From: Microbacterium hominis NBRC 15708
GTDB taxonomy: Bacteria > Actinomycetota > Actinomycetes > Actinomycetales > Microbacteriaceae
NCBI RefSeq assembly: GCF_001592125.1
Contig: NZ_BCWI01000001.1
Coordinates: 310,001-374,000, forward strand
Length of the DNA: 64,000 nt
Reading direction: 5' to 3'
Shown here one piece after another: positions 1 to 8,980 of the stretch (positions within the stretch are counted from its first letter, which is position 1; each line of letters begins with the position of its first letter). Position numbers and translations under genes: made by a program. The notes below the pieces were generated by a model. That model did no database searches and had not been told where the DNA came from. It saw only the letters and a list, made by a program, of their open reading frames with translations.

Positions 1-623
1 TCGAACCCGCGGGCGGCGAGGTTGAGCACGGTCGCGCGCTTCACGCCGAGGTCGAGCACGGCCAGGGCGCCCAGCCTCTGCACGTCGGCGGCGGCGGGCG
101 TGACCTCGACCTCGCTGACCGAGACGGCTGCGGAGAGGTTCTGGCCGGCCATCTCGGGCGCTTCGCGCACGATGCGCAGCTGCTCCTCGGGGTCGAGGGC
201 CGCGGCCTCGCCGGAGAACACGCCGCCGCGCATCGAGCCCGACGAGCGGAGCACGCGGGTGACGGCGCGGGTGTCGATGCCGGCGATGCCGACGATCCCG
301 TCGCGCACGAGGGCGTCGTCGAGCGACTCGTCGGCACGCCAGTTGGAGACGACGCGCGAGGGGTCGCGCACGATGTAGCCGGCGACCCAGATGCGGCGTG
401 ACTCGGGGTCTTCGCCGTTCATCCCGGTGTTGCCGATGTGCGGCGCGGTCTGCAGGACGATCTGTCCCGCGTAGGAGGGATCGGTGAGCGTCTCCTGGTA
501 GCCGGTCATGCCGGTGGAGAAGACGACTTCGCCGAGGGTCGTGCCCCGTGCGCCATAGGCGCGGCCGGGGTGGCGGGAGCCGTCTTCGAGGACGAGGACG
601 GCGGGGTCGAGCAAGAAGGTCAT
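1..623 (-). CDS. carA: Carbamoyl-phosphate synthase small subunit, N-terminal 207 residues (cut by window edge)
   Basis: The small subunit hydrolyses glutamine and passes ammonia to CarB for carbamoyl phosphate synthesis, the first step of pyrimidine and arginine synthesis. The visible part is the CarA N-terminal domain, with the family stretches [32 protein letters not shown] and [12 protein letters not shown]. The class I amidotransferase domain with the catalytic cysteine lies beyond base 1. The ATG at 623 overlaps the stop of the upstream membrane-protein gene in an ATGA arrangement, so it is the distal visible gene of the pyr operon and is translationally coupled. carB is expected just outside the window. 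Confidence 0.95.
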   Translation of the reverse strand, partial: MTFLLDPAVLVLEDGSRHPGRAYGARGTTLGEVVFSTGMTGYQETLTDPSYAGQIVLQTAPHIGNTGMNGEDPESRRIWVAGYIVRDPSRVVSNWRADESLDDALVRDGIVGIAGIDTRAVTRVLRSSGSMRGGVFSGEAAALDPEEQLRIVREAPEMAGQNLSAAVSVSEVEVTPAAADVQRLGALAVLDLGVKRATVLNLAARGF

Positions 624-1174
624 GCGGCGTTTCCCGTCGAGGTGGTGGAGGTCTGGTCTGTCGCGGTCGGGGTCGAAGGCGGCAGGAGGGCGGAGATCGC
701 AGCGGCGAGGGCGGAGGCCGACTCGTCCTGCGGGCGGAGGTAGCTGTCGACGATCTCGGTGGAGCCGTCCGAGCGGTCCGCGAGCCAGGCGATGCGCACG
801 AGCCCGCCCGCCTCGACCACACGGTCGATGGCCGTGTTGGCGAGGTCGACGCCGGAGATCCGCTCGAGAGCGAGGAACATGCGCGGCTGGCCCACGAGGT
901 CGAGGGCGACGCCCCGATCGGTGACCGTCACGTCGAGGCGCGAACGGAAGCCGAGCCCGCGGATCGCGAGGCGTTCCAGGGCGTCGTCGTGCCGGGTCGT
1001 CGCGACGTAGAAGCCCGAGCTGCGAACCTGCTCGCGGGCGTCCGTCGGCGCCTCGCCGAACGGTGCGGCGAGCCCGCCGTCCCGCCGGGATCGTCGTCGC
1101 CACGCGACCACACCGAGCGCCAGGAGCCCGACGGCCACGGCGATCATGACGAGCAGTGCCCCTTCACGGGTCAT
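620..1174 (-). CDS. Single-pass membrane protein of the pyr operon (Rv1382-like position)
   Basis: A 184-residue protein of unknown function. One hydrophobic segment (about residues 7-24) is followed by an arginine-rich stop-transfer stretch. The rest is a soluble domain of mixed strands and helices, with an alanine/proline/threonine-rich tail. It starts at an ATG overlapping the pyrC stop and ends overlapping the carA start, so it is locked into the operon. Mycobacterium tuberculosis has an unassigned membrane or export protein (Rv1382) in the same pyrC-carA slot, which suggests a conserved operon partner rather than a recent insertion. The inside-facing domain resembles PH-like or transporter-accessory domains only vaguely, so I assign no function. 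Confidence 0.8.
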   Translation of the reverse strand: MTREGALLVMIAVAVGLLALGVVAWRRRSRRDGGLAAPFGEAPTDAREQVRSSGFYVATTRHDDALERLAIRGLGFRSRLDVTVTDRGVALDLVGQPRMFLALERISGVDLANTAIDRVVEAGGLVRIAWLADRSDGSTEIVDSYLRPQDESASALAAAISALLPPSTPTATDQTSTTSTGNAA

Positions 1175-2502
1175 GACGTGACCTCCTTCATGCCGGTGGC
1201 CACGACGCCGTCGGCGACCGTCGGAGCGCCGCGGAAGAACGTCCACCGCACCTCGCCCGGCAGTTCGCGGCCCAGGTAGGGAGAGTTGACGCTGCGTCCG
1301 CGCAGATCGTCGCGGCCGAACGTCCGCACCGGCGCCGGGTCGTACAGCGTGAGCGAGGCCGGTGCTCCCACGGTGAGCGGCGTGCCGGCGTCGGCGAGGC
1401 GGCCGATGCGGGCCGGTGCGGCCGACATCACGCGGGTGACGTCGTCCCACGACAGCATCCCGGTCTGCACCATCGCCTGGTGGACGACCCGCAGCGCGGA
1501 CTCCAGCCCCACCATGCCGTTGGCGGCCGCCTGCCACTCGCACGACTTGGCCTCCGCCGGGTGCGGGGCGTGGTCGGTGGCGACGATGTCGATCGTGCCG
1601 TCGGCGAGGCCTTCGCGCACGGCCTGCACGTCCTCGTCGCGGCGCAGCGGCGGGTTCACCTTGTAGCGGGCGTCGTAGCCGCGCACGAGATCCTCGGTGA
1701 GGAGCAGGTGGTGCGGCGTGACCTCGGCGGTGACGTTCACGCCCCGCTTCTTCGCCCAGCGGATGATGTCGACCGACCCGGCCGTCGAGAGGTGGCACAC
1801 GTGCAGGCGGGAGCCGACGTGTTCGGCGAGCAGCACATCGCGGGCGATGATCGACTCCTCGGCCACGGCGGGCCAGCCGGCGAGGCCGAGCTCGGCCGAG
1901 ACCGTGCCCTCGTTCATCTGGGCGCCCTCGGTCAGCCGCGGATCCTGTGCGTGCTGCGCGACGACGCCGTCGAACGCCTTCACGTACTCCAGCGCGCGGC
2001 GCATGATGAGCGGGTCGAAGACGCAGAAGCCGTCATCGCTGAAGACGCGCACGCGGGCGCGGGAGGATGCCATCGCGCCCAACTCGGCGAGGCGTTCGCC
2101 CTTCTGCCCCACCGTCACGGCGCCGATCGGCTGCACGTGCACGTAACCGGCCGCCTCGCCCAGCGCGAGCTCCTGCTCCACGACACCGGCCGTGTCGGCG
2201 ACCGGCGAGGTGTTCGGCATCGCGAACACCGTCGTGAACCCGCCCGCCGCGGCGGCGCGCGAACCTGTCAGCACCGTCTCCGACGCCTCGTAGCCGGGCT
2301 CGCGCAGATGCACGTGCAGGTCGACCAGGCCGGGCAGGGCGATCAGCCCGTCGGCATCCACCACATCGGCGCCGGCGCGGGTGAGCCCGGTGCCGATCTC
2401 GGCGATGCGGCCGCCTTCGAGCACCACGTCGGCGGCCTCTGCCCCGTTCAGGCGGGCGCCGCGGATGATCGTCGGGCGCTCCGGGGTGTGTGGAACCGTC
2501 AC
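1171..2502 (-). CDS. pyrC: Dihydroorotase
   Basis: Catalyses reversible ring closure of N-carbamoyl-L-aspartate to dihydroorotate, the third step of UMP synthesis, using a zinc site of the amidohydrolase fold. The 443-residue length fits class I dihydroorotases. [10 protein letters not shown] at residues 61-70 supplies the metal-binding histidines H63 and H65. VATDHAPH near residue 315 carries the catalytic aspartate. It overlaps pyrB by 4 bases upstream and the membrane-protein gene by 4 bases downstream, so all belong to one polycistronic message. The start follows from the ATGA-type overlap with pyrB. Confidence 0.97.
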   Translation of the reverse strand: MTVPHTPERPTIIRGARLNGAEAADVVLEGGRIAEIGTGLTRAGADVVDADGLIALPGLVDLHVHLREPGYEASETVLTGSRAAAAGGFTTVFAMPNTSPVADTAGVVEQELALGEAAGYVHVQPIGAVTVGQKGERLAELGAMASSRARVRVFSDDGFCVFDPLIMRRALEYVKAFDGVVAQHAQDPRLTEGAQMNEGTVSAELGLAGWPAVAEESIIARDVLLAEHVGSRLHVCHLSTAGSVDIIRWAKKRGVNVTAEVTPHHLLLTEDLVRGYDARYKVNPPLRRDEDVQAVREGLADGTIDIVATDHAPHPAEAKSCEWQAAANGMVGLESALRVVHQAMVQTGMLSWDDVTRVMSAAPARIGRLADAGTPLTVGAPASLTLYDPAPVRTFGRDDLRGRSVNSPYLGRELPGEVRWTFFRGAPTVADGVVATGMKEVTS

Positions 2503-3479
2503 GGGGCGTGCTCCTCTGCGTTCGTGTCGCGCTCGCCGGGTCGTTCGCCGGCCAGCACCAGGTACAGCACCGCCATCCGCACCGAGACGCCGTTCGCGAC
2601 CTGCTCCAGCACGGTCGAGCGCGGGGAATCGGCGGCGTCGGCGGAGATCTCCAGGCCCCGGTTCATGGGGCCCGGGTGCATCACCATGCTACCGTCCGGC
2701 AGAGCGGCCAGACGCTCGGCATCCAGTCCCCATCGACGCGAATACTCCCGTTCAGTGGGGAAATACGCCGCGTTCATGCGTTCGAGCTGAATCCGCAGCA
2801 TCATGATCGCGTCCGGTGCGCCCGCGATGGCCTCGTCGAGGTCGTAGACGATGCGCGCTGGCCACGCCGAGACATCCTGAGGGATCAGCGTCGGAGGAGC
2901 GACGAGAGTGACCTCCGCGCCGAGCGTGTGCAGCAGCCAGACGTTCGAGCGCGCGACGCGCGAGTGCAGGATGTCGCCGACGATCGCGACCCGCACGCCC
3001 GCGAGGTCTCGGCCGCGGCTGTCGTCGCCGAAGCGGCGCTTGCGGATCGTGAAGGCGTCGAGCAGCGCCTGGGTGGGGTGCTCGTGCGTGCCGTCGCCGG
3101 CGTTGACGACGCCCGCGGTGATCCAACCGCTCGTGGCGAGGGTGTGCGGTGCTCCGGACGCGCCGTGACGGATGACCACGGCATCCGCGCCCATCGCCTG
3201 CAGCGTCTGGGCGGTGTCCTGCAGCGACTCCCCCTTGCTGACGCTGGAACCCTTGGCGGAGAAGTTGATGACGTCGGCCGACAGTCGTTTCGCGGCCGCT
3301 TCGAAGGAGATGCGCGTGCGCGTCGAGTCCTCGAAGAAGAGGTTGACGATCGTCTTGCCGCGTAGCGTCGGCAGCTTCTTGATCTCCCGCGACTGGGTGT
3401 CGCGCATGTCCTCGGCGACGTCGAGGATGCGCAGGGCCTGCTCGCGTGCGAGCGTGCGGGTGTCGAGCAGGTGCCTCAT
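2499..3479 (-). CDS. pyrB: Aspartate carbamoyltransferase catalytic chain
   Basis: Transfers the carbamoyl group to aspartate, the second and committed step of pyrimidine synthesis. The 326 residues include the carbamoyl-phosphate motif [10 protein letters not shown] at 51-60 and HPTQALLD at 134-141, both diagnostic of PyrB. No pyrI regulatory-chain gene is present, as is usual in Gram-positive bacteria, so control is probably through PyrR. The ATG at 3479 overlaps the pyrR stop by 4 bases. Confidence 0.97.
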   Translation of the reverse strand: MRHLLDTRTLAREQALRILDVAEDMRDTQSREIKKLPTLRGKTIVNLFFEDSTRTRISFEAAAKRLSADVINFSAKGSSVSKGESLQDTAQTLQAMGADAVVIRHGASGAPHTLATSGWITAGVVNAGDGTHEHPTQALLDAFTIRKRRFGDDSRGRDLAGVRVAIVGDILHSRVARSNVWLLHTLGAEVTLVAPPTLIPQDVSAWPARIVYDLDEAIAGAPDAIMMLRIQLERMNAAYFPTEREYSRRWGLDAERLAALPDGSMVMHPGPMNRGLEISADAADSPRSTVLEQVANGVSVRMAVLYLVLAGERPGERDTNAEEHAP

Positions 3480-4015
3480 GATGCGATCGTCACCTCTTCG
3501 ACGCCGTCGACTTCCGCGAGGTGCACGTTGACGCGCTCGCTGCGGGCGCTCGGCAGGTTCTTGCCGACGAAATCGGGGCGGATCGGCAGCTCACGATGGC
3601 CGCGGTCCACGAGGATGGCGAGCCGCACCGCGGCGGGGCGGCCGATGTCGCCGATCGCGTCCAGGGCGGCCCGGATGCTGCGTCCCGAGAACAGCACGTC
3701 GTCCACGAGGACGACGGTCTTGCCGTCGATCCCCCCGGCCGGGATCTGCGTCGGGCGCGGCGTGCGGGTGGGATTGCGGTGCAGGTCGTCGCGGTACATC
3801 GTGACGTCGAGGGCGCCGACGGGGACGCTCGAGCCGGAGATCTCGCCGAGGAGGCCGCCGATGCGCTCCGCGAGGGTCACCCCCCGGGTCGGGATGCCGA
3901 GGAGGACGAGGCCGTCCGCCCCTTTGTTGGACTCCAGGATCTCATGGGAGATCCGAGTCAGTGCGCGGGCGATGTCGGCTGTCTGCATCACGGTACGCGT
4001 GTTACCGGTGCTCAT
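3476..4015 (-). CDS. pyrR: Bifunctional pyr operon regulator / uracil phosphoribosyltransferase
   Basis: PyrR binds pyr mRNA in a UMP-dependent way to lower expression and also has weak uracil phosphoribosyltransferase activity. The 179 residues carry the PRPP loop [13 protein letters not shown] (about 101-113), the family signature. The ATG at 4015 is preferred over one 24 bases upstream because AAGGGAG lies just before it and [11 protein letters not shown] fits family N-termini. It is the first gene of pyrR-pyrB-pyrC-membrane protein-carA. Its own leader contains the sequence expected for a PyrR-binding loop, so it probably represses itself and the genes behind it. Confidence 0.95.
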   Translation of the reverse strand: MSTGNTRTVMQTADIARALTRISHEILESNKGADGLVLLGIPTRGVTLAERIGGLLGEISGSSVPVGALDVTMYRDDLHRNPTRTPRPTQIPAGGIDGKTVVLVDDVLFSGRSIRAALDAIGDIGRPAAVRLAILVDRGHRELPIRPDFVGKNLPSARSERVNVHLAEVDGVEEVTIAS

Positions 4016-4080
4016 CCGTCGCTCCCTTCTCCGCCTCACGGGACGGTGTTAAAGGTTGCTGTGGTACGTCACCCACTCTA
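4016..4080 (-). promoter_or_regulatory. pyr operon promoter and PyrR-binding RNA element
   Basis: Read on the minus strand, a TAGAGT -10 box lies at 4080-4075, giving a leader of about 50 bases. At 4043-4034 the leader reads UCCCGUGAGG, an exact match to the conserved PyrR loop UCCNGNGAGG. It is closed by CCG/CGG and followed within 20 bases by the pyrR ribosome-binding site. I see no terminator/antiterminator pair, so translational repression is more likely than attenuation. That mode is known for mycobacterial PyrR. Confidence 0.65.
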
Positions 4081-4098
4081 CCCGACCCGGGCGGCGCT

Positions 4099-4500
4099 TC
4101 AGGTGGTGGATCGCCCCGGCGCGATCGCGCGTCGTACCCCGGCGCGGGCGGCCGTGAGACCGAGCACGAGCAGCGTCACCGACCAGAAGCCCCCGAGGGA
4201 GACGGCGTCGCCGAAGAGCAGGTCCTCGAGCCACAGCACGACGAACTTGCTGCCGGGCAGGATCAGCACCAGCATCACGATCGAGGTGACACGCCGCGCC
4301 GCCGTCGACGCCGCGCGCAGCCGTGCCACGACCCTCTTCTTGACCCGCAGCACCAGCTCGAGGACGAGCTTGAGCATGACCGCGGTCGCGAGCGAGACGG
4401 CGAAGCTCTCGGTGATGACGCCCGGGACGAACTCGGCGGTCAGGTTGAGGATCACGAGGTAGACGAGGACGTCCACGAGGTGCAGCGGGTCGATCTTCAT
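4099..4500 (-). CDS. Small integral membrane protein, function unknown
   Basis: A 133-residue protein with about four hydrophobic segments (residues 8-30, 33-51, 70-90 and 100-120). An arginine-rich loop, LRVKKRVVARLRAASTAARR, lies in the middle. The ATG at 4500 is preceded by GGGAGGA, a good ribosome-binding site. I recognise no domain beyond a small polytopic membrane protein. It sits alone upstream of the pyr promoter on the same strand, and transcription could read into pyrR. Its overall lengths and charges resemble uncharacterised actinobacterial membrane proteins. Confidence 0.7.
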   Translation of the reverse strand: MKIDPLHLVDVLVYLVILNLTAEFVPGVITESFAVSLATAVMLKLVLELVLRVKKRVVARLRAASTAARRVTSIVMLVLILPGSKFVVLWLEDLLFGDAVSLGGFWSVTLLVLGLTAARAGVRRAIAPGRSTT

Positions 4501-4661
4501 GCCAAGGTCCTCCCTTGCGGACCCCCGGTGTAGTGGTCGCGCTCACTCTAGGGCAGGCCGTTGAAGCGCATGAGAACACTCTCACGCGGCGTGTGACGTT
4601 TCCTCTCTCGATCTGGACTTTTCCACCGTGTGGTGTCGGAGGCCCTCGGCAGAATGGGGGT

Positions 4662-6074
4662 ATGGACCTCCTCGCACCGCACCTCGACGACCTGCGTTCG
4701 CAGGTCGTGCACGTGCTGCGCGCGGCGGCCTCGAACCGTGTCTTCGAGCGGGGCACCGAAGGCGAGCTCGCCCGGCAGATCGCCGCGATCGCCGAGATCG
4801 GCCGCTTCGTCGAGGCGCTCCTGATCGACGCGGCCGGCGAGGTCATGCGCCGGTCGGAGAACCCCGTGCGCGACGAGCGGATGACCTCGCACCTCGGATG
4901 CCGCGACGTCACCGATCTGCTGCAGACGCTCACCCGGCTCGAACCGCGCTCGGCGGCCCGGCTGCAGCGGGCGGCGACGGCTGTCCGCCGCGCCGTGTCG
5001 CCCACGACCGGCGAGGCGCTCGACGCGCCGTTCCCGTCGGTGCGGGCCGCGATGGTCGACGGGGTGGTCGGTACCGACGGCATCCTTGCGATCACCGGAC
5101 CCCTCCAGCAGACCGCGCCGCGCGTCTCCGCGGCCGCGCGGAGGGACGCCGCCGACGTCGTCGTCGCCGAGGCGCGGGGCGAGGGGCCGGATGCCGCGCC
5201 GCCCGCATGCGCCGAGCTGCTGCGCATCCACGCGCAGACGTGGGCGCTCGCGCTCGATCAGGACGGCGCCGAGCCGCGCGAGCGGGTGGCCGAGCGGAAG
5301 CGCTCGCTCGTGCTCGGTGTCGCCACCGCGGCCGGAGTGCCCGTCCGAGGAACCCTGCTGCCCGAGGTGGCGGCGCAGCTGCAGACCATCTTCGATGCCC
5401 ACCTCTCCCCCGCGATCGCCTTCGACGACCCGTTCACCGCCCTTGACGACGACCCGCTCGTCGCCCGGGACGAGCGCACCCACCCGCAGAAGCAGCACGA
5501 TGCGCTCGCGGCGGCACTCGGTGTCGCGGCATCCAGCGGGCTCCTGCCCACGGTCGGCGCCCACGCGCCCACCCTGGTGGTCTCCGTCGAGGCCGACGAT
5601 CTCATCGCGGGCACGGGTTTCGCCCACGCGCAGGGCTGCGATCAGCCCGTCAGCACCATGGTCGCCCGCCACGTCGCCTGCGCCGGCGCGATCCAACGCG
5701 TCGCCACCCGCCCAGGCGGACGCGTCGTCGCGATCGGTACCGAGGAACGGGTGTTCAACCGGCATCAGCGTCGTGCCATCGCCCTGCGTGACGGCGGGTG
5801 CATCATTCCCGGCTGCGGCGTTCCCGCCGGCTGGTGTGAGATCCACCATGTCACCGAACATGCCCAAGGCGGCCCGACGCACACCGACAACGGCGTGCTG
5901 CTGTGCTGGTACCACCACCGCTTCCTCGACCGCATCGGCTGGAAGCTGCGCATGAACAGCGGCGTGCCCGAGGTCACGGCACCGCCGTGGCACGGCAGGG
6001 ATCATCGGTGGCGGCCGGTGACGACGTCGCCCGTGCGACTCACGAAGCGCGCGAAACGAATCCTGACGACGTGA
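4662..6074 (+). CDS. DUF222 / HNH endonuclease family protein (13E12-repeat type)
   Basis: A 470-residue protein with an N-terminal helical DUF222 region (about 20-330) and a C-terminal HNH nuclease domain. In the HNH domain, CIIPGCGVPAGWCEIHHV and NGVLLCWYHHRFLD carry the paired cysteines and the HH...HH residues expected for a zinc-supported nuclease fold. This family occurs in many copies in actinobacteria and is related to the mycobacterial 13E12 repeat proteins; its cellular role is unclear. The ATG at 4662 fits the domain, and CAGAAT six bases before it could be a leaderless -10. It interrupts the usual pyrR-nusB neighbourhood and converges on the MBL-Rieske gene with only 21 bases between stops. 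Confidence 0.88.
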   Translation: MDLLAPHLDDLRSQVVHVLRAAASNRVFERGTEGELARQIAAIAEIGRFVEALLIDAAGEVMRRSENPVRDERMTSHLGCRDVTDLLQTLTRLEPRSAARLQRAATAVRRAVSPTTGEALDAPFPSVRAAMVDGVVGTDGILAITGPLQQTAPRVSAAARRDAADVVVAEARGEGPDAAPPACAELLRIHAQTWALALDQDGAEPRERVAERKRSLVLGVATAAGVPVRGTLLPEVAAQLQTIFDAHLSPAIAFDDPFTALDDDPLVARDERTHPQKQHDALAAALGVAASSGLLPTVGAHAPTLVVSVEADDLIAGTGFAHAQGCDQPVSTMVARHVACAGAIQRVATRPGGRVVAIGTEERVFNRHQRRAIALRDGGCIIPGCGVPAGWCEIHHVTEHAQGGPTHTDNGVLLCWYHHRFLDRIGWKLRMNSGVPEVTAPPWHGRDHRWRPVTTSPVRLTKRAKRILTT

Positions 6075-6095
6075 ATCCCGTGCGTCAGAGCCGGG

Positions 6096-7661
6096 TCACG
6101 ACGTCGGCGAGGCCGCCGTCTCGCTGACGCGCGCCGCGCGGATCGGATGCCCCGGTGCGGTGAGGCACTGTCCGCTCGCCAGGTCCCACTTCCAGTCGTG
6201 GAGGGCGCACGTGAGCACGCCGTCCTCGATCTTGCCGGTCTTGGTGAGGTCGGCGCGCAGGTGCGGACAGCGCCGCTGCACGTTCCAGCCGTCGATCTCG
6301 GCATCCTCGGTCTGATCCGACTGCTCGGCGTACCAGTTCTCGACGTACTCGATGCGGTCGCGCGACAGGCACTTCAGGAACGTGGTGAGGAACTCGTTGA
6401 ACTTGCCGCTGCGGCCCACCTCGAACTGCATCGACAGGAAGATCGAGTTCGACCAGTCGATCTCGTGGTCGCGGATGTTCGTCGAGACGAGATCGGCGGG
6501 GATCGTGTACCAGTAGATGCACTCCTCCCCCGCGTACGCGCGCACCTTGGCCTTCGGGAAGTCGACGACCATGTCGAGCTCGCCGATGCGGAAGCGGACG
6601 TTGCCGCCCACCCCGGTGCGGATCGTGCGAGCGCGGCGCAGCAGCGGCTCCCACCACTCCTGCAGTGCCGCGAGCATCTCGTCGGGTGCCATCGGCTCGG
6701 CGCGGGTAGCGATCTCGGCGATGACCTCTCCCTGACGGCTGTCGCGCTGTTCGGCGAGGTAGGCCCATTTGTCGTCGAAGACGCGGTCGATCTCCTCCGC
6801 CGAGTAGAGGGTCTGGGTGATCTCGATCGCCCCGCCGTCGAGGTCGACCTGCGTGCCGGGCACGAACTCGTAGCCCTTCTGGTCGGGACGCTCGTCGCGC
6901 ATGTGCGCGAGGAACTGACGCTGATCGGTGAAGATCGAGTCGTCCTCCAGGCCCCACCCGTTGAAACGGAACAGGTCCTCACGCAGGAACATGGGCGGAC
7001 CCGCCATCGGGAAGACGTGCTCGGCATCCACCTTCTCGATGTAGTACATCGCGCGCTTGTTCTGCGCGTCGCGCTTGAGCTTCGCGAAGTGCTGCTTGGA
7101 GTCCTGCGGCAGGTCGTAGACCATGGGCCACCAGATCGCCCCCGACACCTGCGTGAAGTACGCGTCGGGCTTCGAGAACGAGAGCAGCCGGTCGAGGTCG
7201 AGCGGATGCGAGTCGTTCTGGTCCAGGATGCTGGCGGTGCCGTCGTCCACGCTCAGCGAGGAGTCGCCGATCGGGCCGTCACTGGGCGCGCGCAGCGGCG
7301 TGACCATGATCTTCAGCCCGCCGGGGTACTCGATCGTCCGGCCCGCCTGGGTGTAGACGATGTTGTCGTAGCCGAGGCGGCGAAGGTCCACCTCGAGGTC
7401 GTCGGTCGGGTACTCCGGCAGCAGGACGCGGATGTCCTTCGGCACGTACCGCTCCAGCAGCGTGGGGTCGAAGTGGTCGCGGTGACGGTGGGAGATGTAG
7501 AGGAAGTCCGCCTTGCCGAAGCGCTCCCAGTCCAGGCCGCGGTTGTCGGGGAAGGGGAACCAAGAACCGAAGAAACTCGGCCCCATCACGGGGTCGCACA
7601 GGATGCTGCCGCCCGTCGTCTCGATGAACATTCCGGCGTGGCCGAGGCCTGTGATCCGCAT
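6096..7661 (-). CDS. Metallo-beta-lactamase-fold protein fused to a C-terminal Rieske [2Fe-2S] domain
   Basis: A 521-residue two-domain protein. The N-terminal part is an MBL/UlaG-like fold with the metal motif SHRHRDH at 57-63 (H58, H60, D62, H63). A middle region of about 180 residues is unassigned. The C-terminus is a Rieske cluster site with C465-P-H467 and C485-A-L-H488, all four ligands present. CMP-N-acetylneuraminate hydroxylase (CMAH) combines the same two domains in the opposite order, so an oxygenase-type reaction is possible, but the substrate cannot be named. It is probably cytosolic, with no signal peptide. A TAGACT box at 7693-7688 and CCAGGAGG before the ATG give a clear promoter and ribosome-binding site. 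Confidence 0.85.
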   Translation of the reverse strand: MRITGLGHAGMFIETTGGSILCDPVMGPSFFGSWFPFPDNRGLDWERFGKADFLYISHRHRDHFDPTLLERYVPKDIRVLLPEYPTDDLEVDLRRLGYDNIVYTQAGRTIEYPGGLKIMVTPLRAPSDGPIGDSSLSVDDGTASILDQNDSHPLDLDRLLSFSKPDAYFTQVSGAIWWPMVYDLPQDSKQHFAKLKRDAQNKRAMYYIEKVDAEHVFPMAGPPMFLREDLFRFNGWGLEDDSIFTDQRQFLAHMRDERPDQKGYEFVPGTQVDLDGGAIEITQTLYSAEEIDRVFDDKWAYLAEQRDSRQGEVIAEIATRAEPMAPDEMLAALQEWWEPLLRRARTIRTGVGGNVRFRIGELDMVVDFPKAKVRAYAGEECIYWYTIPADLVSTNIRDHEIDWSNSIFLSMQFEVGRSGKFNEFLTTFLKCLSRDRIEYVENWYAEQSDQTEDAEIDGWNVQRRCPHLRADLTKTGKIEDGVLTCALHDWKWDLASGQCLTAPGHPIRAARVSETAASPTS

Positions 7662-7732
7662 GGGTCCTCCTGGTCGAACAGCTCCCGAGTCTACGCGCGA
7701 GAGGCTGTGCGCCCGCTCAGGCGAGGCGGGAG

Positions 7733-7882
7733 TCAGGGTGCGGAGAGACCGAGGCGCGGGTACAGGCGGGCGAAGCCCTCGGCCAGACCGCCCTCCAGGG
7801 CGTCGACGACATGGCCGGCCCCGGGCACCACGTGGCTGTCGGCCTGTCGGCCCGCCGCGGAGAGGAGATTCCCCCCAGCCAT
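7733..7882 (-). pseudogene. Possible C-terminal remnant of an alpha/beta hydrolase
   Basis: A 49-codon stretch in the same frame as nusB, beginning just after the nusB stop. It contains HVVPGAGHVVDALEG, which looks like the catalytic-histidine region and final helix of an alpha/beta hydrolase of the dienelactone or esterase type. No upstream hydrolase domain exists in any frame; nusB occupies that position. It is best read as a decayed fragment left by rearrangement between nusB and the MBL-Rieske gene. A short genuine peptide is possible but less likely. Confidence 0.35.
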
Positions 7883-7894
7883 ACGGATGTGACG

Positions 7895-8305
7895 TCAGGC
7901 GGTGCGGGCGATACGTCCGAGCACGCCGTGCACGAACGAGCCGGAGTCGTCGGTGGAGAACTCCTTCGCGAGCTCCACGGCCTCGTCGATGGCGACCGCG
8001 GAGGGCACCTCATCGTTGAACATGAGCTCCCAGACGGCCAGGCGCAGGATGGCACGGTCGACCGCCGGCATCCGCTCGAGCTTCCAGTCGCGCGCGTGCG
8101 TGACGATCTGCTCGTCGATCTCGTCGCGGTTGTCGATGACGCCGTCGACGATCTCGCGTGCGTACAGCCAGGACGCCTCGCGGGCGGGCTCGTTCGCCGC
8201 GCGCTTGGCCTCGGCCGCGAGCGTCACGGCGAGGGCGTCACCGCGGACGTCGGACTGGTAGAGGATGTCGAGGGCGCGCTTTCGCGCCTTGGAGCGTGCG
8301 CTCAT
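7895..8305 (-). CDS. nusB: Transcription antitermination protein NusB
   Basis: NusB joins NusE (ribosomal S10) on boxA RNA to promote rRNA antitermination. The 136-residue length is normal. Family stretches include ARKRALDILYQSD at the N-terminus, VDRAILRLAVWEL in the middle and AIDEAVELAKEFS near the end. It lies 18 bases downstream of efp on the same strand, the usual efp-nusB pair of actinobacteria, and probably uses the efp promoter. Its stop is followed directly by the hydrolase remnant. Confidence 0.96.
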   Translation of the reverse strand: MSARSKARKRALDILYQSDVRGDALAVTLAAEAKRAANEPAREASWLYAREIVDGVIDNRDEIDEQIVTHARDWKLERMPAVDRAILRLAVWELMFNDEVPSAVAIDEAVELAKEFSTDDSGSFVHGVLGRIARTA

Positions 8306-8323
8306 GTGATCGGATGCCGCGCG

Positions 8324-8884
8324 TCAGTTGACGCGGCCGAGGTAGTCGCCCGTCCGGGTGTCGACCTTCACCTTGGTGCCGGTCTCGAGGAACAGCGGGA
8401 CCTGGATCTCATAGCCGGTCTCGACGGTCGCGGGCTTCGTGCCCGCCGACGAGCGGTCGCCCTGAAGACCGGGCTCGGTGTAGGTGATCTCCAGCACGAC
8501 GGAGGCCGGGAGCTCGATGTAGAGCGGGTTGCCGTTGTTGAGCGCGATCTGCACCTGCTGGTTCTCGAGCAGGAAGTTCGCCGAATCGCCGACCGTCGCG
8601 GCGCCGACCGTGATCTGGTCGTAGTCGGCGACGTCCATGAAGACGTAGCCCTCGCCGTCGTTGTAGAGGTAGGTGAAGTCGCGGCGGTCGACGTTCTCGA
8701 TCTCCACCTTCGCGCCGGCGTTGAACGTCTTGTCGACGACCTTGCCGGTCATGACGTTCTTGAGCTTGGTGCGGACGAAGGCGCCGCCCTTGCCGGGCTT
8801 CACGTGCTGGAACTCCACGACGCTCCAGAGCTGTCCGTCGATGCTGAGGACGACGCCGTTCTTGATGTCTGCGGTCGATGCCAT
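8324..8884 (-). CDS. efp: Translation elongation factor P
   Basis: EF-P binds stalled ribosomes and speeds peptide-bond formation at polyproline stretches. The 186 residues cover the three beta-barrel domains. The loop [12 protein letters not shown] (27-38) carries K32 at the tip that is modified in some bacteria. The C-terminal [13 protein letters not shown] is the EF-P signature. The ATG at 8884 is preferred over one 39 bases upstream because [10 protein letters not shown] is the standard start, with GGAA before it. It lies between aroQ and nusB in conserved order. Confidence 0.97.
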   Translation of the reverse strand: MASTADIKNGVVLSIDGQLWSVVEFQHVKPGKGGAFVRTKLKNVMTGKVVDKTFNAGAKVEIENVDRRDFTYLYNDGEGYVFMDVADYDQITVGAATVGDSANFLLENQQVQIALNNGNPLYIELPASVVLEITYTEPGLQGDRSSAGTKPATVETGYEIQVPLFLETGTKVKVDTRTGDYLGRVN

Positions 8885-8980
8885 GAGTGTGGAGTTTCCG
8901 TTCGTGAGTTCGAGGTGGCGCACGCGGTGGCGCGCGGCCGACAGTCGATCTTAGCCCACGCTCCTCCGCGGGCCCGGGCG

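Noticed and set aside
4662..6074. Homing endonuclease of an intron or intein
   Set aside because: The HNH protein is a free-standing DUF222 type; no interrupted host gene or splice junction is present on either side.
6147..7892. 581-codon open frame opposite the MBL-Rieske gene
   Set aside because: An antisense shadow rich in His, Val, Arg and Asp with no domain or start signal.
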